Assembly (NCBI GenBank): GCA_043777755.1
Contig: JAYWHK010000186.1
Coordinates: forward strand, 1-24,236
Length of the DNA stretch: 24,236 nt
Direction: 5' to 3'
From: CANHEE01 sp043777755
Lineage (GTDB): Bacteria > Bacteroidota > Bacteroidia > Chitinophagales > Saprospiraceae
Both the position numbers and the translations under genes were made by a program. Numbering within the stretch: the first letter of the stretch is position 1; each line of letters begins with the position of its first letter. Positions 7,985 to 14,991 of this stretch are shown here, piece after piece. The notes under the pieces were generated by a model, which was not told the DNA's origin, made no database searches, and worked only from the letters and a program-made list of their open reading frames with translations.

Positions 7985-8122
7985 TTAGCAACAGCAACAA
8001 CAGTGACAACAACAATCCTGTGGACGTGTTATTGTGATACCCGCAATGTTTAAAAAGAAGTTGGAAAAGGAGCGTAATCGCTCACCGAAAATTTGTAAGA
8101 ATAAAGAAAAACCTAAGTTCAT
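7985..8122 (-). CDS. Poly-cysteine leader peptide ORF between SAM riboswitch and metY
   Basis: A 45-codon ORF begins with ATG at 8122, six nt after the 3' strand of riboswitch helix P1. It reads MNLGFSLFLQIFGERL at the N-terminus and ends ITITRPQDCCCHCCCCC-stop. The last nine codons are TGT TGT TGT CAC TGT TGT TGC TGT TGC, eight of them cysteine. The stop is 223 nt before the metY ATG. I infer a leader peptide on which ribosomes stall when charged Cys-tRNA is scarce, by analogy with the poly-cysteine attenuator ORFs described in mycobacteria. I see no strong intrinsic terminator with a T-tract between the ORF and metY, so the read-out (Rho, RNA structure or translation) is open. It might instead be a metal-binding micropeptide. 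The frame is open further upstream through the riboswitch, but that part is not expected to be coding. Confidence 0.65.
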   Translation of the reverse strand: MNLGFSLFLQIFGERLRSFSNFFLNIAGITITRPQDCCCHCCCCC

Positions 8123-8128
8123 TTTTTT

Positions 8129-8237
8129 AATTTTTATTGTTCCAAAAAATTGGCAGGTTTTAGCACCACACTTCTTAAAAAAGTAGGTTGCTAAGGTTTC
8201 ATAGAGCCTGTTCTCTCCACCTTTCTCCATAAAAATT
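8129..8237 (-). promoter_or_regulatory. SAM-I (S-box) riboswitch
   Basis: On the minus strand the S-box core is clear: AGAAAGGTGGAGAGA, then GGCTCTATGAAACC, TTAGCAACC, GTGGTGCTAA and CCTGCC. Helix P1 is AATTTTTAT (8237-8229) with ATAAAAATT (8137-8129), P3 is closed by ACTTTT/AGAAGT, and P4 is CCAA-TTTT-TTGG. This family binds S-adenosylmethionine and lowers expression of methionine genes. No standard terminator with a T-tract follows; a small GAGCG-ATTA-CGCTC hairpin lies about 45 nt downstream. The poly-Cys ORF starts right after P1, so SAM binding might act on its translation. Confidence 0.93.
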
Positions 8238-8314
8238 TTCAGAATGAGTGAACTCAAGGCTGAAAAGGAGTGAAATTTTTTATCAAAAAAATCGTAACGA
8301 TATTTTTGATGCTG

Positions 8315-8346
8315 CAAAGTTGGTGTACTTTTTTGAATTTGTCAAA
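8315..8346 (-). promoter_or_regulatory. Promoter of the riboswitch-leader-metY transcript
   Basis: On the minus strand a TTTG (8346-8343) is followed after 20 bp by CAACTTTG (8322-8315), one mismatch from TAnnTTTG. The spacing is ideal and it sits about 75 nt ahead of the S-box, where a promoter is needed. Confidence 0.6.
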
Positions 8347-8609
8347 TTTTTACATTTTTGTAAATTATATTTTAAAAAATAAATACTTAAAAACATTCAT
8401 GTCTATCTTTTTTTTGATTTTATTATTAATTTTAATTTTTAAAAATAAATACAATGCAAAATATAATTCCAAAAAATACAAAAGTTAATTTTTTGTTAAT
8501 AAAAATATTTTTCAAGAAATCTGTCATAAAACTCATAGCATTTCAATTTTTCACAAAAAATAAAATCTTTTTTCATTTTACTTTAAAAACAATTTAGGAC
8601 AAATACTCA
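8347..8609. other. AT-rich divergent intergenic stretch
   Basis: No convincing gene or structure is seen here, between the leftward met promoter and the rightward recG promoter. Short open frames in it are low-complexity Lys/Asn/Phe/Ile translations expected from AT-rich DNA. Confidence 0.5.
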
Positions 8610-8638
8610 TTGTTTTTAAATTTTATTGTTTATTTTTG
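8610..8638 (+). promoter_or_regulatory. Promoter of recG
   Basis: TTG (8610-8612), an 18-bp spacer and TATTTTTG (8631-8638) match the Bacteroidota consensus in sequence and spacing. Transcription would start about 8642-8646, only a few bases before the ATG at 8650. Confidence 0.65.
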
Positions 8639-8649
8639 CCCTAATATTT

Positions 8650-10770
8650 ATGAATCGAGGCATTTCCATATTAGATACAGGTATTGAGTACCTTAAAGGT
8701 GTTGGCCCAAGCAGGGGCGAAACACTTAAAAAAGAGTTGCAAATCTTCACTTTTCGTGATTTATTGTTGCAATATCCTTACCGCTATGTGGACAAAACGC
8801 AGTTCACTCGCATTGGCGATATTTCTCCCGAAAGTACGGATGTCCAAATAAAAGGAATCCTAAGGAGAGTGGAAACGCTGGGTGATGGCAATAAAAAACG
8901 TTTGGTCGCAACCATTCGTGATGAAAGTGGCGTGATGGATTTGGTTTGGTTTCGAGGTACCAATTGGATTGAAAAAACGCTACAAATCGGTGGTGAATAT
9001 GTTGCTTATGGTCGAGCCAATGAGTTTAACGGGAGTTTTAATATTCCACATCCTGAAATGGAGCAGTTGCTTCCCGATATGGAAAAAACGGCTTCGCTAA
9101 CATTTGCGCCCGTTTATCCAAGTACGGAAAAATTGAATTTGAAGGGTATGGATGCTAAGTTTCGTCGTCGTTTGATGCAAGATCTTTTGGACAGATTGAC
9201 CGATGATGATTTGGCTGAAATGTTGCCGACTGATTTGGTTGAAAAACTTCGTTTGCCTTCACACTCGGAAGGAATCCGACAAATACATTTTCCAAAAAAT
9301 GAAAGCGAATTACAATCAGCCCGCAACCGTCTGAAGTTTGAAGAATTGTTTTTTTTACAATTAAAAATACTTCAAAGTAAGAAAAAAAGGAAAAGTGCTA
9401 CGAGAGGCTTTGTTTTTGGTACAATTGGTGATTTTTTCAATAATTTTTACCACGAACATTTGCCTTTTCAATTGACCAATGCGCAAAAAAGAGTATTGAA
9501 AGAAATTAGGAGAGATTTTTCCATAGGTGTTCAGATGAATCGCCTTTTGCAAGGTGATGTTGGTAGTGGAAAAACCATCGTAGCGTTTATGTCTATGTTG
9601 ATGGCGATTGACAATGGTTTTCAAGCCAGTTTGATGGCACCAACAGAGATTTTGGCGCAACAGCACTACGCAGGAATTTCTGAGTTTGCTGAGAAAATTG
9701 GACTAAAAGTTGTTTTCCTTTCAGGACAAGTAAAAGGTAAAAAGCGAAAAGAAGTTTTAGAACAATTAAAAACAGGTGAAGCGCACATCGTGATAGGTAC
9801 GCACGCTTTGATTGAAGATACCGTAGAATTTAAAAATATTGGACTCTCTATTACCGACGAGCAACATCGTTTTGGTGTAGAACAAAGGGCAAAATTATGG
9901 CGAAAAAACCCTAATGGCGCACCACATATTTTGGTGATGACTGCAACGCCAATTCCAAGAACGCTTGCCATGACACTTTATGGCGACTTAGACGTTTCGG
10001 TGATTGACGAGCTACCTCCAGGACGAAAGGAAATCAGAACAGTCCATCGAACCGAAGCGCATCGTTTGCGGGTTTTTGGATTTATGAAAGAAGAAATTTC
10101 CAAAGGTCGCCAAATTTATGTTGTTTATCCTTTAATTGAAGAAAGCGAAAAGTTGGATTTAAAAAATCTAATGGAAGGTCACGAATCTCTTTCAAGAGAA
10201 TTTCCGATTCCTGATTATCAAATTAGTATTGTTCATGGGAAAATGAAACCTGCGGACAAGGACTTTGAAATGCAACGTTTTATCAAAAAAGAAACGCAAA
10301 TAATGATTGCCACCACGGTGATTGAGGTTGGTGTGAATGTGCCAAACTCAACGGTAATGATTATTGAAAACACAGAACGTTTTGGTTTGTCGCAATTGCA
10401 TCAGTTGCGTGGTCGAGTAGGTCGTGGTGGAGAACAATCTTATTGTATTCTGATGTCAAGTTACAAACTCAGCACTGATGCCCGAGAACGCATCAAGACG
10501 ATGTGCGAAACAACAGATGGTTTTAAAATCTCCGAAGCAGACCTCCGTCTTCGTGGTCCTGGAAATATCGAAGGGACACAGCAAAGCGGTGTCCTTAATC
10601 TTCGTATTGCTGACTTGTCCACAGATGGTCACATACTCCAATCTGCACGAGAAATCGCTTCTGATATATTGGATTCTGACCCAGGTCTTCAACTACCACA
10701 CCATGCTGGATTATTCAAAAAAATGGCAGAAATGGGTGGTCAAAATAAATTGTGGAGTAGAATTTCGTAA
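8650..10770 (+). CDS. recG: ATP-dependent DNA helicase RecG
   Basis: Remodels stalled replication forks and branched recombination intermediates in the cytoplasm. The 706-residue form is close to the E. coli length. It has the N-terminal GIEYLKGVGPSRGETLKKEL segment, an OB-fold wedge domain (about 60-150), and the SF2 helicase core: Walker A GDVGSGKT (about 302-309), DEQHRFG (about 403-409), TATPIPRTLAMTLYGDLD, and motif VI QLRGRVGRG (about 586). It ends with the RecG C-terminal ADLRLRGPGNIEGTQQSG region. A TTG at 8626 would add eight residues, but it lies inside the promoter, so the ATG at 8650 is chosen. It is followed by 220 bp of non-coding DNA before higB. Confidence 0.96.
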   Translation: MNRGISILDTGIEYLKGVGPSRGETLKKELQIFTFRDLLLQYPYRYVDKTQFTRIGDISPESTDVQIKGILRRVETLGDGNKKRLVATIRDESGVMDLVWFRGTNWIEKTLQIGGEYVAYGRANEFNGSFNIPHPEMEQLLPDMEKTASLTFAPVYPSTEKLNLKGMDAKFRRRLMQDLLDRLTDDDLAEMLPTDLVEKLRLPSHSEGIRQIHFPKNESELQSARNRLKFEELFFLQLKILQSKKKRKSATRGFVFGTIGDFFNNFYHEHLPFQLTNAQKRVLKEIRRDFSIGVQMNRLLQGDVGSGKTIVAFMSMLMAIDNGFQASLMAPTEILAQQHYAGISEFAEKIGLKVVFLSGQVKGKKRKEVLEQLKTGEAHIVIGTHALIEDTVEFKNIGLSITDEQHRFGVEQRAKLWRKNPNGAPHILVMTATPIPRTLAMTLYGDLDVSVIDELPPGRKEIRTVHRTEAHRLRVFGFMKEEISKGRQIYVVYPLIEESEKLDLKNLMEGHESLSREFPIPDYQISIVHGKMKPADKDFEMQRFIKKETQIMIATTVIEVGVNVPNSTVMIIENTERFGLSQLHQLRGRVGRGGEQSYCILMSSYKLSTDARERIKTMCETTDGFKISEADLRLRGPGNIEGTQQSGVLNLRIADLSTDGHILQSAREIASDILDSDPGLQLPHHAGLFKKMAEMGGQNKLWSRIS

Positions 10771-10780
10771 GAGGAAAAGT

Positions 10781-10898
10781 TGCAATAAAAACAAGCAACA
10801 CGCTAATTACCAAATAATTACGACGTATTAGTGAGTTTTTGATAATTCTGAATAAAATTTGTAGCAAAATACTTTCAAGGTTATACGTTTTTATTGCA
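10781..10898. repeat. Inverted repeat between recG and higB
   Basis: TGCAATAAAAAC (10781-10792) and GTTTTTATTGCA (10887-10898) are perfect 12-bp reverse complements. Between them lies a weaker inner pairing (CTAAT-AC against GTATTAG, about 10803-10832). It may be a small palindromic element marking the left edge of the higBA insertion. No transposase is present. Confidence 0.5.
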
Positions 10899-10955
10899 CT
10901 ACTCAATTAAATTTTCCTTTGATAGAAAAATATTAGGTTAAGTATTGATAATTAT

Positions 10956-10986
10956 TTGGAAATTGTTATCTAAATAGATAACTTTG
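10956..10986 (+). promoter_or_regulatory. Promoter and palindromic operator of higBA
   Basis: TTG (10956-10958), a 20-bp spacer and TAACTTTG (10979-10986) form a full consensus promoter just before the ATG at 10991. The perfect palindrome GTTATCTA-AA-TAGATAAC (10965-10982) covers the spacer and the first half of the -7 box. This is the expected layout for autorepression by the HTH antitoxin or toxin-antitoxin complex. Confidence 0.75.
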
Positions 10987-10990
10987 TATT

Positions 10991-11335
10991 ATGGAAAGAA
11001 AAATCATATTTTACAAAGATTATTTCTACGACTTTTACGACAAACAGACAGACCGTGTGAAACGAAAAATTGACTTTGTATTAGATTTAGTCCGACAAGT
11101 GGACAGAATACCAGAGAAATTTTTCAAATACATGGAAGGTTCTGATGGACTTTTTGAGATACGAGTAAAAGTAGGTAGTGATATTTTTAGAATTTTCAGC
11201 TTTTTCGATGAAGGTTCTTTGGTCGTAGCAATAAACGGTTTTCAAAAAAAAACAGAAAAAACACCAAAGAATGAATTAGAGAAAGCAGAAAAAATTAAAC
11301 AAGAATATTTTAAAGAAAAAGACGATGATAAATAA
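10991..11335 (+). CDS. HigB/RelE-like toxin (Gp49 family)
   Basis: Probably a ribosome-dependent mRNA endonuclease toxin neutralised by the next gene. The 114-residue protein has the Gp49/HigB pattern: N-terminal FYKDYFYDFYDKQ helix, VKRKIDFVLDLV, then the beta-core GLFEIRVKVGSDIFRIFSFFDEGSLVVAINGFQKKTEKTP and a charged C-terminal helix (LEKAEKIKQEYFKEK). The basic and aromatic residues in the core (Arg58, Arg67, Phe84, Lys86) are plausible RNA contacts, inferred by analogy. Toxin-before-antitoxin order and the 11-nt overlap with the HTH gene are typical of hig-type loci. Expression is likely controlled by the palindrome over its promoter. Confidence 0.88.
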   Translation: MERKIIFYKDYFYDFYDKQTDRVKRKIDFVLDLVRQVDRIPEKFFKYMEGSDGLFEIRVKVGSDIFRIFSFFDEGSLVVAINGFQKKTEKTPKNELEKAEKIKQEYFKEKDDDK

Positions 11336-11624
11336 ATCAAATATAACCACGTTTGAGGAACACTTGAACAAACAATATGGCAACTTGGGAACGCCAGAAA
11401 GAGAGGTCTTTGAAATGCAATCGCTAACGTTTAGAATTGGTGAATTGATAAAAGAACAACGCAAAAGAGCCGATTTAACACAAGAAGAATTGGCTTTGCG
11501 TGCAGGAACAAAGAAAAGTTACATTTCCAGAATAGAGAATGGAAAAAGTGATATTCAATTTTCAACATTATTGAGAATTATAGAAGTCGGTTTAGGTAAA
11601 CAAATAAATTTTGTAATTAATTGA
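11325..11624 (+). CDS. HigA-like XRE-family antitoxin
   Basis: Antitoxin and probable autorepressor of the pair. The 99-residue protein has a short N-terminal arm (1-32) likely to contact the toxin and a Cro/C1-type helix-turn-helix at about 36-92 (FRIGELIKEQRKRADLTQEELALRAGTKKSYISRIENGKSD). The ATG at 11325 overlaps the last 11 nt of the toxin gene, which suggests translational coupling. A later Met31 could also start the HTH domain alone, but the overlapping ATG fits the operon better. The probable target is the palindrome at 10965-10982. Confidence 0.9.
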   Translation: MINKSNITTFEEHLNKQYGNLGTPEREVFEMQSLTFRIGELIKEQRKRADLTQEELALRAGTKKSYISRIENGKSDIQFSTLLRIIEVGLGKQINFVIN

Positions 11625-11651
11625 TTACAAACCAATTACGAGTAAAAAAAA

Positions 11652-11988
11652 TAATAGTTACATCTACGAAAATGTTACCTAAACGGCAATGTCATTAAGC
11701 AAAGGGTTTTGATTTTAAATGCTTTGCTCAACAACCTAAATTTACTTTCTGATGCCCTTACCCTAAAGGGAACTCCGTCCCAAAAAGTAAGTTTTTTCAG
11801 TTTTCAGCAGTAAAACGATTGTTTTTATTGCTGAAAACAAATTAAAATAATACATTTAGGAGTCATTCCCTTTAGGGTGAGGGCATCAGAAAGTGTTGTT
11901 CAATTCTTTTGCGAAGCAACACATTTTTAAAATCCTTAGCTTAATGACATTGACCTAAACAGACGACATTTCGTAGATATTACTATTA
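11652..11988. repeat. 337-bp imperfect palindrome (MITE-like) between higA and the patatin gene
   Basis: The outer ends are TAATAGT..CATCTACGAAA (from 11652) and its inverted match (to 11988). Inside, CAATGTCATTAAGC recurs inverted, and a 29-bp block at 11744-11772 matches the reverse complement of 11866-11894 at 28 positions; it contains TTTCTGATGCCC and ACCCTAAAGGGAA. The centre is a separate hairpin, GTTTTCAGCA.TAAA (11800-11814 with 11824-11838). No ORF is present. The right end coincides with the TAA stop of the leftward patatin gene. It could be a non-autonomous mobile element and probably folds into a long RNA hairpin on either strand. Confidence 0.8.
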
Positions 11989-14736
11989 TTCATTAGGTTT
12001 TTTCCACCATTTTTTTACGACTTCACCATATTCCAAATAAATCTTATTAAAGAAAAACATATAAAATATAATAAGTGGCCCAATGACAACTCCTGCAAAA
12101 AATGCCAACAAAATACTCTCCAAATAACGAGGTAAATTAAAGTATTGCTTTATTTTATTACTAAAAAACAAGGCTAAAACACTTGAAATCATAAGCAAAT
12201 AAGTAGCGATTTCACGCAACGAAAGGTCGTTCACGATGAAAAAACGAATCCCAAAAAACAAAATAAAGGCACTGGCAAAAATATAAGAACCCAATTTTAT
12301 TGTGCTGCTAATTTCTAAAACCTTTCCGAAAACAAGACTTCCCAGCTCTAATACTTTTGCAAATTTTCCGTCGGACTTTTTTTCAACGCTCATTTCGTCT
12401 GCCACAACAAAAAATCGCCAAGATGCAGATTCAATGTCAGGTTGTTTATTTTTTCCATGTAAAAATTCAAATTTGGTCATTTGATAACCACTGTACATCA
12501 GTGCAAAAGCTTCTTGGTCAGAAAAAGCATCTAAATCTGTTCGCAACTTTGAAATCAAATCTTGAATCTCAGGTTTTATGCCATAATCTTCTGGCTTATT
12601 GGCTTCTACATCAACACCTGTACTCAAAAAATGAACTGGCTCATCGCTTCCGTAACAACTGATTGGTGGAGAGTACAAAAATTTTCGCAAGTGCATAAAT
12701 TTTAGATTACTCAATTGCGATGAACGATAACGAGTCGTTACTTCCAAAAACTCATTCTCTCTAATTCTTTCTTGCAAAATCAAATTTGTTCGATTGATGG
12801 TATATAAAGGCCCTGAGTTCAAAATGGCATTTTCTTCCGCTAATTGACCACTTGCATCACTTACAATGATAAATTTACATTCTTGTTCTATCAAACTGGA
12901 TATACCTTGATTGTCGTGAACGCCTCCATCAACCAATTTCAAATCTACTTTTGGGTACAAATCAGGCATAGGAAATGCCGCAAAAAGTCCAGGAACACAA
13001 GACGACGAAGCCACCGCATAACCCAATCTAAAATCCTGATACGCCTTTGGTGCATCAGTATAATCCATGCGACGCAAGCGACTTTTCATATCTACTTCTG
13101 GCTGCAAATTTGCAGGCGGTTCGCCCATCCATTTTGCTGTAAATTGCCAATTGTGACCAGTATTCAAGCTCGTAGCATTCAAAACAAGGATAGGGACTTT
13201 GTTTTTTCGATACCAATTGTCGTGTTTTATCTTGAAATTAGCGATAGGAATTGCTTTTCCATTTTCGTCATAAGAATCAGCTGGCGCAATTATCAGGCTA
13301 TTAATAGGAACAGGAAATTGCTTAGAATTGGTTAGTGGCGCATAGAAATATTCTTCATACAATTCACCCAAACGGTGTGTTCGAGAGTAATGACGATGGA
13401 AACCCATTTTGAAGTTTGCACCAATATTTGTAAAAACCTCTTGTCGAATATTTTTTTGAACAACTGCCAAAAATTCTGTTTCTACTTCTTGCACCAAGCG
13501 AATATAATCTTCTCTAACAATTTCCGCATCAATTTTTTCTTCTAATAATTTTTTTACTTTTAAATAATAAAAAGTACCAATAATAGAGCCGCCCGAAACA
13601 CAGGAAATGACTTCCAAATTGCGCAACATATCCAACTCTGCCAAACGAGCCAAAACACCAATATGATACAAAGCTGCTCTAAATCCACCACCAGAAAGCC
13701 CAATGCCAACCTTGTCAGAAATGGTCATTTCGCCCAAATTTGCAGGATTGTTTATCAAAACATTTAACACTTCTCGCCGTTTTACAGACAAACTTTCAGC
13801 ATTGGCTTGAAGACTATACACATTTTTTTCTCTGGCACTTTGAAGCGTTGCAAGACTGTACAATTGCTGCGCTGTAATGGAAATTTTCCAATCGTTTCTT
13901 ACTTCAATATCTTCTTCAATACCCTTAGTAGTCATTTTTTCTTTAAAAATAGAATAGAAAAAACCAGCACCTTCATATATTTTTTCTCCAAAAAAAGATT
14001 CTCCAAGTGTACCGTAAATCCATTCATTTTTTTCTAAGGCACTATCCCAATTAGCGATAGCGTTCGTGGCACTTTCAGTATTAAACGATGCTGCCGAAAA
14101 ACCCAAATAATGCTGAATGATTATATTTCTGATACGTTGTGCTTCTGAGCGATGGCGTTCTATGTCTTGGTTGTCAATAATATCAAATGTTTCCTTATTT
14201 GATTTTATTTCAGCCAAAAGATCCAAACAAAATGCGTAATTGATGGCATTATAAGCATTGTCATTGGCTGAATGAGTGCTGAATTTGACTTTATCACCAG
14301 GAATTTGTTCATCTTTTATACCAAAAAGCCACAATTCATAACCTTTTTTATAATTGTACAAAGCTGTATCTAAAAATTGAGGATTGCCTTCGGCTTGCCA
14401 CATTCTTTTATAAATTGCTCCATATTGTGCATATTTCTGGCAGGTTTGCTTAGGATTGTCCTTGGGAGTAACCATTTTTAACAAATCCAATGCCTTGTCG
14501 TATTTGACAACTGATGGCAAATCATTGTCCTTATAGACACACAAAGAAAGGTTTAGCAAAAGCTCGTTGTTATAAGGTTCTTTTACTTGCAATTTTTTTA
14601 GAAGCATCGCAGCATAAGAAAACTTACCTTCCGATTTTAAGTCTTCGACCAATGTCAAGATAGCTTCTTTGGAAGAAATATCTTTTGCATCGTTAAGTAT
14701 ATGTTTTGCTTGAGCTTTGTTGCTAAGTGCTGTCAT
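11986..14736 (-). CDS. TPR-like sensor, patatin phospholipase and membrane-segment fusion protein
   Basis: Predicted lipid acyl hydrolase anchored in the inner membrane. In the 916-residue protein, residues 1-300 are helical and TPR-like; the segment NDNAYNAINYAFCLDLLAE (158-176) resembles the D-x-Y-x-x-I-N-x-A signature I recall from the TPR-S (DUF4071-like) sensor domain of nucleotide-linked conflict proteins. The patatin domain follows (about 342-620): oxyanion loop GLSGGGFRAA (346-355), nucleophile Ser381 in CVSGGS (Cys replaces the first Gly of GxSxG) and catalytic Asp603 in DGGVHDNQG. Three hydrophobic segments close the protein (about 817-837, 842-858, 872-897). It stands alone on the minus strand, downstream of the convergent higBA pair, and its stop overlaps the long palindrome. 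The TPR-S assignment and a defence role are inferences; the patatin fold is firm. Confidence 0.85.
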   Translation of the reverse strand: MTALSNKAQAKHILNDAKDISSKEAILTLVEDLKSEGKFSYAAMLLKKLQVKEPYNNELLLNLSLCVYKDNDLPSVVKYDKALDLLKMVTPKDNPKQTCQKYAQYGAIYKRMWQAEGNPQFLDTALYNYKKGYELWLFGIKDEQIPGDKVKFSTHSANDNAYNAINYAFCLDLLAEIKSNKETFDIIDNQDIERHRSEAQRIRNIIIQHYLGFSAASFNTESATNAIANWDSALEKNEWIYGTLGESFFGEKIYEGAGFFYSIFKEKMTTKGIEEDIEVRNDWKISITAQQLYSLATLQSAREKNVYSLQANAESLSVKRREVLNVLINNPANLGEMTISDKVGIGLSGGGFRAALYHIGVLARLAELDMLRNLEVISCVSGGSIIGTFYYLKVKKLLEEKIDAEIVREDYIRLVQEVETEFLAVVQKNIRQEVFTNIGANFKMGFHRHYSRTHRLGELYEEYFYAPLTNSKQFPVPINSLIIAPADSYDENGKAIPIANFKIKHDNWYRKNKVPILVLNATSLNTGHNWQFTAKWMGEPPANLQPEVDMKSRLRRMDYTDAPKAYQDFRLGYAVASSSCVPGLFAAFPMPDLYPKVDLKLVDGGVHDNQGISSLIEQECKFIIVSDASGQLAEENAILNSGPLYTINRTNLILQERIRENEFLEVTTRYRSSQLSNLKFMHLRKFLYSPPISCYGSDEPVHFLSTGVDVEANKPEDYGIKPEIQDLISKLRTDLDAFSDQEAFALMYSGYQMTKFEFLHGKNKQPDIESASWRFFVVADEMSVEKKSDGKFAKVLELGSLVFGKVLEISSTIKLGSYIFASAFILFFGIRFFIVNDLSLREIATYLLMISSVLALFFSNKIKQYFNLPRYLESILLAFFAGVVIGPLIIFYMFFFNKIYLEYGEVVKKWWKKPNE

Positions 14737-14779
14737 CGTACAAAAATTTTTTGATTTTATATTTGGGTGGTTTTCAATA

Positions 14780-14787
14780 CAAAGGTA
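14780..14787 (-). promoter_or_regulatory. Possible promoter -7 box of the patatin gene
   Basis: TACCTTTG on the minus strand matches TAnnTTTG and would give a leader of about 37 nt. No TTG sits at the standard distance (candidates at 12 and 25 bp). The rest of the 255-bp divergent gap shows nothing else convincing. Confidence 0.45.
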
Positions 14788-14991
14788 ATAAATAATACCA
14801 ATTAATTTAGCTCAAAGTAGGAAAGTGAGAAAATCGAAACGTAAAAAATGTTAAAAAATATTATTTTAGATAATTTATCAATAATTTAACTAAAATATTG
14901 AATTTTTACATCTACCTTGTTGTTGAATTGTACGTCTTAACTAATATAATCAAAAATATTTTTTCAAAAAAATTAAAATACATATATTACA

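Noticed and set aside
8045..8075. GAGCG-ATTA-CGCTC hairpin as the riboswitch terminator
   Set aside because: Only five base pairs, inside the leader ORF and without a long T-tract; too weak to call a terminator.
7985..8317. 110-residue minus-strand ORF through the riboswitch
   Set aside because: Its N-terminal two thirds translate the S-box RNA and its promoter. Only the last 45 codons, from the ATG at 8122, are kept as a leader ORF.
8270..8488. 72-residue plus-strand ORF rich in Lys, Ile and Phe
   Set aside because: Low-complexity translation of AT-rich DNA overlapping the met promoter on the other strand; no family resemblance or promoter.
11652..11988. Integron attC site or complete insertion sequence
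   Set aside because: No integrase or transposase frame is present and core-site motifs are not seen; a non-autonomous palindromic element fits better.
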